From Laetiporus sulphureus 93-53 (taxonomy: Eukaryota > Basidiomycota > Agaricomycetes > Polyporales > Laetiporaceae), in assembly GCF_001632365.1 (NCBI RefSeq), contig NW_024468530.1:411876-475875 (forward strand): a stretch of 64,000 nucleotides of DNA, given 5' to 3'. The notes under the pieces were generated by a model, which searched no databases, was not told the DNA's origin, and saw only the letters and a program-made list of their open reading frames with translations. Both the position numbers and the translations under genes were made by a program. Below, piece by piece: positions 46,738 to 58,425 of the stretch (position 1 is the stretch's first letter; each line of letters starts with the position of its first letter).

Positions 46738-47500
46738 GCACTTATCCTCTGCCACGAGTGCCACTCTCGACGCTGATTCTGAAACGACTCCGTCGACGCG
46801 AAGGTTCGCGCCTGTCAGCATGCCTGTCACGAAAAATAGCACGAGGAATACCGCATACATTCGCCTTACTCTACATCGCAGTCGCATTTTTGTATCATCT
46901 TCGTAGCATTCTCCATTCTCACTGACTCGTTCAACTGTAGCTTCTATCTGCTGTGTCGGACACTGGATAGCCTAGGCATGCTATAATCTATAATCACTCT
47001 TGTATTCGCGTTTCGCATTCACCGCTCCACTGTGCATTTTTGTACCTATTGTACTATATTGTCTCTCACTGTATAACAGAGCTGGATTGGGGAAGCATTT
47101 TCATTCATCGTTAGGCTATCCGCCGTTTGCTCAGTAAGACTACTAATGGTGAAGCTTAAGACATGGACGCCGCGCGTGTACATATATCATGACTCATACT
47201 GGTCACGTGTTTGTCATAGGACGTAAAAGGGAATTTCACCGTACTAAACTGGATTATACAGTCACTCCTACGGAAGCCGTGACAGCGGGGTCATAGCGTG
47301 ATTATCAGGTATGTGATTGGTCGTTACTGCGCGCTTAGCGTAACGGAGGCGCGTCAGTGGCCGGACAGGCCCTAAGACTCCGCTGATTGGTTGTCTGCCA
47401 TAAGAGGCGTATGTCGTCAGTGGGTTAAGATGATACAGGATCCGTGGAGCGCGTCGAAATTTGAGAGAACGGAGCAGTAATGTCGCTGTCTTTCATATAT
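46738..47500. other. Intergenic downstream of the BTG-like gene
   Basis: 3' flank of the BTG-like gene (AT-rich after about 46980) and upstream region of the small ORF. It includes a CACGTG at about 47214. No gene supported. Confidence 0.35.
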
Positions 47501-47507
47501 TATAAAT
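47501..47507 (+). promoter_or_regulatory. TATA box of the small ORF at 47604
   Basis: TATAAAT about 100 bp upstream of the ATG, followed by a pyrimidine-rich leader (TTCATTCCCTTCCCACTGCC). This arrangement supports a genuine transcription unit. Confidence 0.5.
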
Positions 47508-47603
47508 CCCCAATTGCAGTTTCATTCCCTTCCCACTGCCTCGCGCAACATCCCCTCTTTCCATCCGCTATTTCCCTATTTCACAATTTCTCCATCGCAC
47601 GCC

Positions 47604-47861
47604 ATGACCACAGCCCAGGCCGACATGCACGACGTGCCGTCCGTCGAAACACAGAGGCAGCGTTACTCGCGCCAACTCGCAGAATATACCCTCCTGCAAT
47701 GGAATATCGCTCGACAGGCGTTGGAGAGAACAAAGACGCAAGACAAGCCCTCCTCTCCGTCGGACCGATCCTCGGAGTCTTCATCGAGAGATCATGAAAG
47801 GTTCTCCCGGACATCGCAAGGTCAGACTATCATCTGCATCGTTGTAGGACAACAGGGATGA
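47604..47861 (+). CDS. Small unrecognised protein
   Basis: An 85-residue frame beginning MTTAQADMHDVPSVETQRQR, with a helical middle (RQLAEYTLLQWNIARQALE), a Ser/Arg-rich stretch (SSPSDRSSESSSRDHERF) and a stop at 47859-47861. A 27-nt in-frame segment near the end has GT and AG borders but is too short to be a normal intron. It has no signal peptide, CaaX box or known motif. Support comes from the TATA box, leader and amphipathic helix, not homology. It could also be the first exon of a longer transcript. Confidence 0.4.
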   Translation: MTTAQADMHDVPSVETQRQRYSRQLAEYTLLQWNIARQALERTKTQDKPSSPSDRSSESSSRDHERFSRTSQGQTIICIVVGQQG

Positions 47862-49223
47862 CCAACGCCGTTGTAGGTATACAGCCAATTGACTTCGCTA
47901 CAAGATCACACAATGGTGTAAGATTTGGAGGTCGCACCATAATCGCTGGCAGCGCCTAGCTGCGCTTGTATGTCTCCGTTATCCTCATGTGGAACGTCAC
48001 ATTTTGATATCATCTCCTGGGTGGCATGGGCTACCTGTCCGACCCCAGACAACTCCACACGTTGAACGTTGAACAACGAGAATATTTGAGCGGATTGAAG
48101 ATGACGCCGAGGATGACACATAACAAACCACGCATCACGAGATGCACAATGACCAGCATTATTAGGATTTGTCTCATGGAGTGGACCGATCACCTAGAGG
48201 CCATTAGTTGCACTCACGTAGCTATACCCATCCACTTCACTGCTTCAAGAGAATCCCTACTTCACTGTGCACATGTATGCTGTATGAGCCTTTAATAAGC
48301 TGAAGAGGTTACTGTTTACAAGTAAATCCATGCATAGCGAGAACTGCTCCCCGGTTGGAAGTGTCGCCAATATCCCGACAAGAAATACCCGCATGACAAG
48401 CATGGTACGCAAGCACACCTGGCACGCTGGGCGTTCTTGTGGAGCCCACGCTTGATCAGCTGCTATAACTCACATAAAACGTTGTGATCGTAAGCATTAA
48501 ATGAAGCAAGCGTGCTGCTGAGATGGGGAGTTTGGGCCCGGTATTACTCACCGACGTTTCTTCCCCGTAACCACTAGGACTTCCAGAAGGGTTGAGCAGA
48601 CAGATACACGGGGCACAGATGTCTAGACATACCATTCTCACCCACAGAGCTCCACATAGTGGAAGAGCATGGAGATGCAATCTCCAGCAAAGCAGGCTCG
48701 TAATTGTTCGACGGCGTGCATCTATGAATGAACATCAGGAGGACAAAACCCATGCGATCATGCATTGAATCAGCGCGTCATATCCCGCAACAATGTTGGC
48801 AAGGGATTGGATACCGAGATATATATATGCAATACCCACTGACGTTCATTTGCGAAATTTGTAACGGCGCACTAGGTGTTGGTTCAACTTGAAAGTCAAA
48901 GCACACTGTCACAGCAAACCATCGCGGCGGATACCAACCCTTTACAATTGGCAACATGGCCGTTAGACAAATACACGGACGATGACACGTTCGGCTAGGG
49001 CGCACTGCGCAGCCGTCGGTAACTGATCAAAGTGTGTCGAGAATTCGGCCGATCTTGAGATTAGTTTTAGAGCTACCCCATTTGCCCCAGACGGTCCGAT
49101 CTCTCGTGTTGCGCGCAGCAATAGCTTTCGCGGCCTGATCAATCACAGCGCGGACAATACCCGCTCTAGGGCCCTGCTCCGCCAACACGACACGTTCTGC
49201 GGTGACCCGCGTCTTCTTGTGTG
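47862..49223. other. 1.36-kb region without a supported gene
   Basis: Short ORFs only, none with coding character, and no tRNA or repeat. The last 150 bp should contain the biotin synthase promoter. Confidence 0.35.
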
Positions 49224-50767
49224 ATGTTTCGCGTTTACTCTTCGTTGCGTCTCCAGATTCTATCCCCCACCTGGCGGGGGCTCGCTACACACGCCTCTCA
49301 GCCTCACATCGTATCTACAGTAGTCCGACACGACTGGACGAAAGCCGAGATCAAGAGAATCTATGATGGGCCGCTGCTAGACCTTGTCTTCCGAGCCGCC
49401 GCTGTGCATCGGCAGCACCACGATCCAAAGAAGATCCAACTATGCACGCTTATGAACATCAAGAGTATGGCTGCTCTCTTTTTCTTCGAGAGGTACAGCA
49501 GGTGCTGACCGTCACGATGCCCAGCTGGTGGTTGCACTGAGGATTGTACGAACCCAAACTCCTACTTTCGATGCATGTTTAATCGTTCGCAGGTTCCTAC
49601 TGTTCACAGTCATCGCGTCACCCTACATCGACAAAGGCCTCACGCCTGGTCGATATCGAGCCCGTCTTGGAGGCTGCTCGGAAAGCCAAGGCCAACGGGA
49701 GCACGCGATTCTGCATGGGTGCTGCATGGAGAGACCTTGCAGGCCGCAAGCGTGGCTTTGAACGAATTCTTGAGATGGTGCGCCAAGTGCGCGGTATGGG
49801 CATGGAAGTCTGCACGACCCTTGGCATGCTGTCTCCTGAACAAGCCCGACAACTGAAGGAGGCGTACGTGATCATCGATCGATGCACTACGTTGTTGTCT
49901 GCTGAAAATCTGGTGATTGAAGAGGGTTGACGGCTTACAACCATAACCTTGACACGTCGCGCGAGTTCTATCCTGAGGTGCTTCACGTTCTATGTGCCTG
50001 AAAGTCTGGATCCTTACGTTCCACCCTCCAGGTTATCACAACGCGTTCTTACGATGAGCGCCTGGAGACGATCTCCGCCGTGCGTGATGCAGGCATAAGC
50101 GTCTGCTCGGGTGGCATCTTAGGCCTCGGCGAGAGTGATGGGGACCGTGTGGGGTTAATTTGGGAAGTTTCAAGGTAAGTCAAGCACTCTAAGAATGTGG
50201 ATTGTCAGTTCGACAACTCCCTAGCATGCCTGAGCACCCCGAATCATTCCCGGTAAACGCCCTTGTCCCAATCAAAGGCACGCCGCTCGAGAACAACGAG
50301 GTATTTGGATATTCTCATCGTCCGCGCCTCAGGAACATCTGAGCGCATCTGTCACAATTACTTTCCAGCCTGTCCCTTACCAGAATATCCTTCGTACTAT
50401 TGCAACCGCTCGGATTGTTCTTCCCCAAACTATTATTCGGTTAGCCGCGGGACGGCAGACTCTGGACGATGCAAAGCAAGCGATGTGTTTCATGGCGGGA
50501 ACCAACGCCATCTTCACGGGAGAGCAGATGCTCACCACTCCTTGTGCGTGCATCTCACTTCTCTCCATACATGAGGTCAATGGCGCTGAACACTCGGTGC
50601 AACTGTCAGGCTCCCCGTGGGATGAGGACAAGGCCATGATGGAACGCTGGGGACTGGAGGGTATGCACAGCTTCGAGCAGGTGAATGTGGCGCGGAAGGA
50701 GCGTAGTGCTCTGGAATCGAGCCACGAACTGACGGAGCGTAGTCCTGTGCCCAATGTGGGCGCATGA
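49224..50767 (+). CDS. BIO2: Biotin synthase, mitochondrial
   Basis: Radical-SAM enzyme that inserts sulfur into dethiobiotin, the last step of biotin synthesis. The presequence runs to about residue 25 ([20 protein letters not shown]). The mature part has [31 protein letters not shown], and the 4Fe-4S motif C-T-E-D-C-S-Y-C (CxxxCxxC) assembled from a 21-nt exon (49525-49545) and the exon starting 49593. Further blocks: [67 protein letters not shown], and [14 protein letters not shown]. The arginine of the 2Fe-2S site is in [11 protein letters not shown]. The C-terminus extends past MEERWGLEG-like sequence by about 35 residues, as in other fungi. Start is ATG 49224. Confidence 0.95.
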
Positions 50768-51814
50768 GCACGTTGCTCAGAGTGATGGCGAAGGAGAGGT
50801 AGCATTTATGTCGTATGTAGCATTAAAATAAAAGCTGTTCTAGGCTCATCTAAGATAGTAACGTCGTGTGATCGCTGTTCAACGAGAGTATTAAACTTCT
50901 TTGGATGATCGACAGGGCTTATGCTGCCATCCCCATTGGGGAGCCTTCCAATCAAGTCATGCTATCTAGTCGCGCCTTATTTAGCATTATATAACGTAGG
51001 AAGATCGTTCCTGCTCCCATCTGCCATTCATCCACATCGTGCGGATCTGTGGGGGATGGTCCCGACGTGCTGGATCATATTACGCGAATAATTCGTGACG
51101 TCCGGTCAACGTGGTGACATCCGTATTGCTCCCTAAAGGACTCACTGCCGAGGGGCATCGAAAGTGATCTGATCCAGGGACTTCGGCCGTGGCACACGCA
51201 CCCGAATGAATGATGCACCAATGGACGCGCGGGTTCTGCCAGCTCTAGAGTAGAATCACTTGCATCAGTGGATCACCGGCAGACCTTGCCACGTGCCGTT
51301 GGCCTCGACGCGGACGCTGTCATGTTGAATAGATGGCCCGTCAAAACGGACTTTTGTAGGGCCCAATGCGCCCTGAGGCGATCATTGCAAACGGTGAGAG
51401 TGCTTCTGGTGCTTCACCCGTCGTTTCGCATTTTCATGAGTCTACGAACCATGGATCGGAGACCACGGAAGACTGGCGGCCAGTTGCATTCCCAGATTTT
51501 CCCATCGACGAAGGAAGCCACGGACGCTTGGAGACGACGGAAGACAAGCACAATTGGGGACTGCTCCACCAGACACGGTCTAATTCTGCCTCCGCTGGGC
51601 ACTTCTGTCGCAGCAGTCATGACAGGCTTTGCTTCTGGAATCTCTCGCACAGCGCTCACCGACCAAGGCTTACGTGCAATTGGTGTCATGTCATCGCGCC
51701 GTTGGGGACCATCGTGGTAATAAATGCTCTCGAGGCCTCGCGGCAAGACTTTCCTCGACAAAGACAATCTCTCCGGATCCCGCCTCAAGGTTGAGGTCGC
51801 CTGCTCGGATAGAC
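50768..51814. other. Region with overlapping unassigned ORFs
   Basis: Between BIO2 and the exonuclease-like gene. Three frames of about 140-150 codons overlap at 51268-51836 (two on +, one on -). None gives a protein I recognise, so I do not call a gene, although one or more exons of a real gene may lie here. No repeat or RNA gene was seen. Confidence 0.35.
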
Positions 51815-52930
51815 ATGATACTCCAGCACCTGTCAAGTTCTTCGACGGTCATTGGAGAGATCCAGGACCCGCAATTTCTCTCTTTGGCTGTTCTCGCGTA
51901 TGGCATGGATCCCGCAACATATGGACTACCGGGGGTTCCGGGACCTAGTAAGGTCGTTCATCCACACACTCGGATGCCCAGCCGACCCGCAAAATTATAC
52001 CCACCTGGGAAGTGCGTGTCCGCGACGATCTATGTTGTCCACTGACTCACCGAGCGATTTATAGATATGTTGCCGTCGCTGCTCAGGTCGTGTACTATGG
52101 AATTGTCTCCAGGCTGCCCATGGTTGCGTGAGCTCCAATCTCCACATATTCCATAGACCTGGCGGTGACGACGTCCCGCTTCCTCTGGAAGGCGTGTGAC
52201 CATGGTAGACTATCGCGGCAACATTCTGCTAGATACATTTGTCCGACCGACGTGAGTGAGCGATGCCAGAGTCAATGTCAGCCTAGACCCTTCTAACCTG
52301 AGCTCGACGACTCACCATGCAGTCAGCCAGTCAGCGACTATAGAACACCAGAGACCGGTTTGCAACCTCTGACTCTAGCGTTAGGTGCATCGACTTTGCT
52401 ACGGTTTTTTGTTCAAAATATTGGGCGCTGATCACATCGATGAAGCGCCGACTTTCATCGACGTGCAGCGCCAGGTGGCAGCACTGATAAAGGACAAAGT
52501 TATCATAGGATATTCTCTGTGGCAGTTCCTATCGGTTAGTGTGGTCGCTAGTCTCGTGCAACTTCCCTCTCAGCATAACCGAGCAGGTCTTGGGTCTCGC
52601 TCACCCGGCTATCGACACTCGAGACGTGGCCTTATTCATGCCGTTCCGCCGCAGTTTGGGGTCTAAACCCAGCGTCACACTCCCTCTAGTGACTCTGATA
52701 AATCGCTTGATGGGACGCCACATTGGCCTGCACGGCGAGTTCCCGGTGAGTCGATATGCAACAGGTTGAAGGCAAACTCACCTATAATCATCACACATGG
52801 ACAGGTGGAACATGCGCGAGCTGCACTCGACCTCTTCCGTTCATGTGAACACACATGGGAAGAGATCATCGAGACGGGGGCCTGGCCATGCGCTCTGCCT
52901 CCTACCGCATATGCGAACTGTTTCACCTGA
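51815..52930 (+). CDS. REXO4-like exonuclease-fold protein lacking catalytic acids
   Basis: The protein follows the layout of RNA exonuclease 4 (DEDDh fold) but is degenerate. N-terminus: MILQHLSSSSTVIGEIQDPQ, then VPGPSKVVHPHTRMPSRPAK. Strand 1 reads KYVAVAAQVVYYG where active members have YVA(L/M)DCEMVG, so the Asp and Glu are Ala and Gln. Then VTMVDYRGNILLDTFVRPT, VSDYRTPETGLQP, APTFIDVQRQVAALIKDKVI, and GYSLWQFLSVLGLAHPAIDT where HALxNDLxxL is normal, losing the third Asp. TRDVALFMPFRRSL keeps the RD of RDT. The end is EHARAALDLFRSCEHTWEE, then PCALPPTAYANCFT. Introns were placed by frame; the one before VTMVDYRG runs from GTGAGC to ...GGAAG. A binding or scaffolding role is inferred; nuclease activity is unlikely. 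Confidence 0.75.
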
Positions 52931-53193
52931 GTATGGCTCGCTGGAGCCCGACACACTCGCCATTCATTCTATGCCATCACCACGACTTACCTATAGCACA
53001 TAAGTTATTTCGGAGGCATTGTTGTAATCGTTCATGCACCTCCTTCCTATTTGCGCAGTTGTCCCTCGGCGTTCAGAACGCTTCTACTTCTTTCTGCTTG
53101 TCTGACACCTCATCGTCTGAAGCGGCATTCCGCTTCGGACAAAAATAGACCTAGAAAGCAATGGTACAATTACATCAGAGCAATGATACAATC

Positions 53194-54024
53194 TCAACTA
53201 CCAGCAGCGAGCTCGGCTTCCGCTTTGTTGATCCTGGCAATCTCAACCTCTAACGCTACATTCGCCATCTCAATTTGTAGGATGCTCGAGATGAGCTCCG
53301 TCCATCGAGTCTCCAAGGAGGTAAGTTGATTCCCTATGCGAGTCTACCGAAGAACATTCAGTCGTGGCAGTGCGTGCATACGGTCGTATTATACACACCT
53401 GGAAGTTCTTCCGTTCCCGATTCACTTCCGTTGTGAGATTGCGCAAGTCTTCAAGCGCCTTTTCGATGTTCTTAGCGTCCGCCTCTGTCAGATAGTTATG
53501 TATTCTCCAGGAGTTGGCGCCGTAGGACTGCAGGAGGGACAGGTTTTGGTGCCTACATCATTGATAGGATTGCGTTCTGCGCTCAGCAAACCTGAGACTA
53601 GTTACGAACCGTAGACGCTGGTGCTCTAGCTGTGCGTGTGCATTCGAGAGAGCAGTTTTCCATTCATCCTCATTGTCTGGATGAGATGGCCCTGGTAATT
53701 GATACCGCGTTGTGTCCAGTGGGACCAGCGGCTGGTGAGATTCGATTCGAGTAAGCTCAGCCTCGAGCAACGGATGGTTCTGTGGCGCTATATCAGAACA
53801 TGCCACGTCAATTCCGAGCAAGGACGATGCACACTAACAGCAAACAGCTGAGGAGCAGGTGGAACGCGCGGGTGCAATGTCTGAGGAGGTTTCGCTTCGC
53901 GTGCGAGCTCTTTCTCGACCTTTTCCTTCAGGATGGGGTGTTGCTCAATGTCATTGTCATAGTAAGGCAGTGAGTCGAAGATAGCAGGGCCCGAAGCTTC
54001 TTCAACCACCATATCTGTCGACAT
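53194..54024 (-). CDS. BCAS2: Pre-mRNA-splicing factor SPF27 / BCAS2 (Cwf7)
   Basis: Core subunit of the Prp19 (NTC) spliceosome complex. ATG at 54024 gives MSTDMVVEEASGPAIFDSLP, then YDNDIEQHPILKEKVEKELA. The conserved middle is NHPLLEAELTRIESHQPLV and TRYQLPGP, followed by helices WKTALSNAHAQLEHQRLRH and LLQSYGANSWRIHNYLTEAD. The C-terminal coiled-coil reads ALEDLRNLTTEVNRERKNFQ, then LETRWTELISSILQIEMAN and a short tail ending in AAGS. About 215 residues over four or more exons, the normal family length. It is divergent from NDUFS3, with start codons about 140 bp apart. Confidence 0.92.
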
Positions 54025-54167
54025 TGTGAAACTAGTTACAGCAGGAAGTGCGAGCAATGAGGAGAGGTTTGCCAGAGAGAAGCGCCCAGCTCGAACGCGA
54101 CGTCCTTGCAGGCGCTTCGGGCACACTCGCGTCCAGGACAGGAGCCCACTCTTACACTTGCATAACG

Positions 54168-55314
54168 ATGTCCTTGCGGCTGGCTGCTAGAACCGGTCGC
54201 CTTATTAGAACGGCAGCTCCTCGCAGGGCTGCTGCTGTGGGACTGAATATCACACGCTCCATTCACAGCTCGCGACCATCGAAAGGTAGCTAGCTCGGTA
54301 TTCTCCTGTACTCCTCGAGCGGTAGGCTAAGGAAACGTGATAGCGTCTGAATCCCCGTTCCAGGAGCCGACATCGCCAAATCCTACCGTCACGAAATACG
54401 CAGAGGCTTCGGAAAAGCTGCATTCATATGGCTCGTATCTGCTGCAATGCCTGCCGAAATACATCCAGCAATTCTCTGTCCTCAAGGATGAATTGACACT
54501 CTACATCTGTCCCTCTGGTGTCATACCCGTCTTGACATTCCTCCGCGATCACTCGCAGTGCCAGTTCAAGGCATGCATGGACATCAGTGGCGTTGACTTC
54601 CCGGAGAGGGAGAAGCGGTTCGAGGTCGTCTATCACTTGTTGAGCGTGAAGTATGGTGGGAGAATCAGGGTCAAGACGTATGCGGGAGAGACGGATCCTG
54701 TTCCCAGCGCTGTGCCCATATTCAGGGGAGCGGATTGGTGTGTACATTGTGCCTATCACCTTGTTGACTGAATGAATTGACCGGTCTCCAGGTACGAGAG
54801 AGAGGTCTGGGATCTCTACGGTGTATTCTTCGAAGGCCATCCTGATCTGTAAGTTCTTGCTGATGAATGGTGTCTTCACATTTACTGAAGGGCGTTTTGC
54901 AGGCGTCGTATCCTTACGGATTATGGTACGGACACCTATCATCGATAGAGCTCATCCATTAATTATGTTCGCAGGCTTCGAGGGCCACCCGTTGCGGAAG
55001 GATTTCCCTTTGACTGTGAGTTGAAGCGTTCATGTTTATTCCGGGTGTTGACATTCGCGTACAGGGATATACGGAAGTCCGGTATGACGAAGAGAGGAAG
55101 CGCGTTGTCTATGAACCTCTACAGCTGACCCAAGCCTTCCGGTGCGGCTCCTCATGCTATGCTAGATCTTATGCACGTTCTTATCAGGGTCCAATTTAGA
55201 AACTTCGATGCATTGTCACCCTGGGAGCAGGTCGGTGACGGTACGGTGCCGAATAGGCCGGATGAGTTCAAGCCCGTGCCTCCGCCTAAGCCTGAAGAAC
55301 CGCAGAAGAAGTAG
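54168..55314 (+). CDS. NDUFS3: NADH-ubiquinone oxidoreductase 30 kDa subunit (NDUFS3)
   Basis: Core subunit of the peripheral arm of mitochondrial complex I. The N-terminus is an Arg-rich presequence ([20 protein letters not shown]) ending in IHSSRPSKG. The mature protein has [57 protein letters not shown] and [14 protein letters not shown] sequence. The family signature is intact: [39 protein letters not shown]. The C-terminus is [19 protein letters not shown] followed by [14 protein letters not shown] and a Pro/Lys tail ([11 protein letters not shown]). About six exons. Confidence 0.95.
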
Positions 55315-55907
55315 TACCATCGTCGAGTCGATTGCCGTGGAATGCATCTTTCCGTTCTCAGCGTGACGTTCTTGAGCGAGCTCGTGTATGGTGAGCTCAT
55401 TTGAAGCGTGATACAATGATGCTCTAGGCCGTTAGCCTGTGATGGGTCGGTATATGATATAGTATTTCAGTCGATCCTCACGGTGAGCGTTCTCGGATGC
55501 GCGGCACGCGCTCACTTTGACAGGTTGACGTTGAGACGTTGATGGGCCACCCATATTGCACGTGGCCCAGGATCGGTTCCAACTCGAACAATTTGCGTTT
55601 ATTCAGGTCACGCTCATCGTCTCCAAGTGCCCATTAATTATTGGTCGGACTGTCTCGTACACCGCCTCGAGTCTCACTGCGTTCGGGGTTCTCGACGATA
55701 TTCCCGGCGGACAGCTTGAGTCGTTCCTCCTCGTAGTCGAAACTCTGCATTACTGACGGTGTCAGACGACTGTTCTCCTACAGACTGCGCGACACCCGCT
55801 TTCAATTCTAGAGTTCTGTGATTGTCCGACATTCCAAGCCTCTTTAGCTCAATTCAGGGACAGCGCTATCCCTGGCTCTATCCATTGCGGCAGTCATTTC
55901 TAGGATC
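55315..55907. other. Intergenic
   Basis: 3' flank of NDUFS3 and upstream region of the next rightward gene. Short ORFs only. No repeat or RNA gene seen. Confidence 0.35.
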
Positions 55908-57952
55908 ATGGCGCTACCAGCAATTCTCCTTAAGTTGATCTTCTTCTGCACGCTCTGCCGTGTTGTGCGCGCCCTGCCCATCAGCTTGTTACCTGACGAA
56001 CAAACTGACCCCCTTGTATATCCTCTATCTGTCTTGCCTCTGTTGGCGCTTGCAGTGTGCAAATTCTTCTATGTGCGACTCCGTACGGTACAATCCATCG
56101 GTGCTGCCGATCGAGTTGTTCAAGCAGGCGCTTCCTCAACGCCTATCCACTTCCGGCTTTGGAACAAGTACAAGATCGAAATAAAACTTGCTCAGACCGG
56201 TTATATCATAGGATTCCTTGGATCGCCGCAATGGGAAACAAGATCAAGACGAAAGGCTGATCGTTCTGGCCGGACTTCTCGCCCTGCAAGCTCTGCCACA
56301 TCGAAGCCTCCTTCCTCTGTTTTGTACTCCTGGATTCTACGCGATAGTTCGCGCAGCAGTGGAACCGGCACTCCTCGTCATAGTGCAGGTGGCCGGCGTT
56401 CCCAATCGCGATCGAGGTCAGCTTCCGTCCGCAATGTCTCGATACAATCTCCGGTGCCACATTTCGACATTGCTAGTTGTGCAAGTGTCCACCCGTCATC
56501 TCCTGCCTGCACCAGTGAAATACCACCTTCGTCTAGCCCTGTTGCACAGATACCTCCGCGCAACATCACCGGACCTGCGGAATATCCGTCACCCACACTT
56601 ATGCAGATGATGAAACCTGTCCTGGCCTCTTGGTATGATGATACAAGTGGGACGGAAACGTTCACCGATCACGAAAAATCCACATCCACTAGTAATGGGT
56701 CCACTGCAACCGGTGAAAAATCCCGGGACCGTTCCCAATCACCGAGTGTGTAATGTTTTGCTGCTGTAGTCTTGATGCATTCCTAAGCGTATACTACTGT
56801 CCTCTAGCTCCTCCTTTCGAGACTCCCCCGATGACACCTCAGCCTACGTCTCCAGCAAGCACGACCATCTCCTTGGATATACCTCGTCGTAAGGAGATGC
56901 CGTCCATCGCTTCGTCTCTTTTGACGATTGACAGTATCGAACGACTCACTGTGTCGGTCTACGAAGGTCCAGCACTCGCGAGACCTACTCCTATTCATAT
57001 CGCCAAACCTCATCATGGCTCCATTGGCTCGACAATTGTGGAACGGTCGATCGGTCGAGTGAATGAAATGTCTGCAATCGAGAAGCTCTTGCATTCTCCT
57101 ACCCATCGTTCGCCTCCAACACCACCAAACATCTATAGTTTGGTATCCACTAGTATTAGTACGCCCCATACTCCCAGCACACGTCCACTAAACGTAGCTC
57201 CTGAACACATGCCATCGCCAACTCCTACGTCCCCTCCGTTAAAAAACATCACGCCTCTCGAGATCATCAAGGGAAAGCGGCGCGCATCGCGGACTGCTGT
57301 ATCGCAGAGGCGCAAGAGCGGAAGTCCCCTCGTAGGACCCTCGCCCCTCCGCAATTCTGTGGTCGTTGAGTCATCGTCTGCATCCACTGGCAGTGGTTGG
57401 GAACTCGAAGACCTAGTGAAAGATGGCGAATTGGACATAGACGCCGTCACTGCTGTCCTAGGACTTGGATTGTCTGTTGGTTCTGGCCATAGCAATACCT
57501 CGGACTTCAGTTCTCAGCACGAGCATGTGGAGGTGTCCGACGTGTCAATCCAGTCTGATTACTGGACAGCTGTCGAGTGGGATCTCGGCTCCACGTCTGG
57601 TTCCACGACGGTACAATTGAGAGTCCCTGGAGAGCAGCTTACATCTATTCCAGAGGAGAACGAAGATGTTGTCTCGATTGCTAGCCACGTCCGCGACTCG
57701 GTTGGGTCGATTCCTGATGCAGACGTGCTATCAGCCAGCACGGATCTACAGCCTGCGATCGGTTCCTCGGGTTCGGCGCAGCAGATGATGCTTCAAATGC
57801 ATGAGCGTACCGTTGATCTCTGGGACGACGAGCAAAGCTGGAGAGACAGCTTCTCTGCTCGGTATGTCCGCGATCTTCACAGCTGTCGCAATTCTCTAAC
57901 GATGACCGTACCTAACGCCAGAGAGAACATACAAATGGGTTTCGCTTGTTGA
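55908..57952 (+). CDS. Unrecognised Ser/Pro-rich protein with N-terminal hydrophobic segments
   Basis: Two exons seem to join in frame: 55908 to about 56749, and about 56814 to 57952, using donor GTGTGTAAT after CCG-A, giving a Thr codon. The N-terminus has two hydrophobic stretches (LLKLIFFCTLCRVV and LSVLPLLALAVCKFFYV), then IHFRLWNKYKIEIKLAQTGY, which looks folded. The rest is long and disordered: Ser/Arg-rich (RRSQSRSRSASVRN), then many Ser/Pro/Thr phosphorylation-type sites, and acidic patches. Short blocks such as DSIERLTVSVYEGPA and WTAVEWDLGSTSG may be conserved. No family is recognised. An alternative is that the ATG lies further downstream and the hydrophobic part is 5' leader; I am fairly sure the second exon is coding. 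Confidence 0.6.
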
Positions 57953-58425
57953 GACAACCTCATTTGCCTACCTCCAAGTAGCGCCGTTGTTACCGATCCT
58001 TCGTCGGTGTGTCTCGTCAGGATATTCCTTGTTTCTTGTTTACATTTCCATCATCGAGAATTGTATAACGGTGTGCATCCCGGCTCACACTTCATCAAGA
58101 TTCTTCGTCTTTTGTAGCGATAAACTCAGCGATACCCCTTCCCCCACATTTATGACTGTCACGTTACACATATTCACAGCTGCACATTCGTTTGCACAGT
58201 AGAATGTTGTATATCTGCTCTATCGCAGGCATTCTCTGGCACAGCTGGCATAAATGTGATGAAAACCTCCATTTCATATCTGTAACGTATTATCATTTGA
58301 ATTGATACACGTTGATCCACCCAAAGTGTCGTCATGTAATCAGAATCAGTATGAAAGGCGGCAACCCTGCATAGTAAAAGTACAAAAATCTACACCTGTG
58401 TGAGCATAAATGTCCTATGCACACA
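57953..58425. other. Convergent intergenic region
   Basis: 3' flanks of the Ser/Pro-rich gene (+) and MTC1 (-). AT-rich, with no supported gene. Confidence 0.35.
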
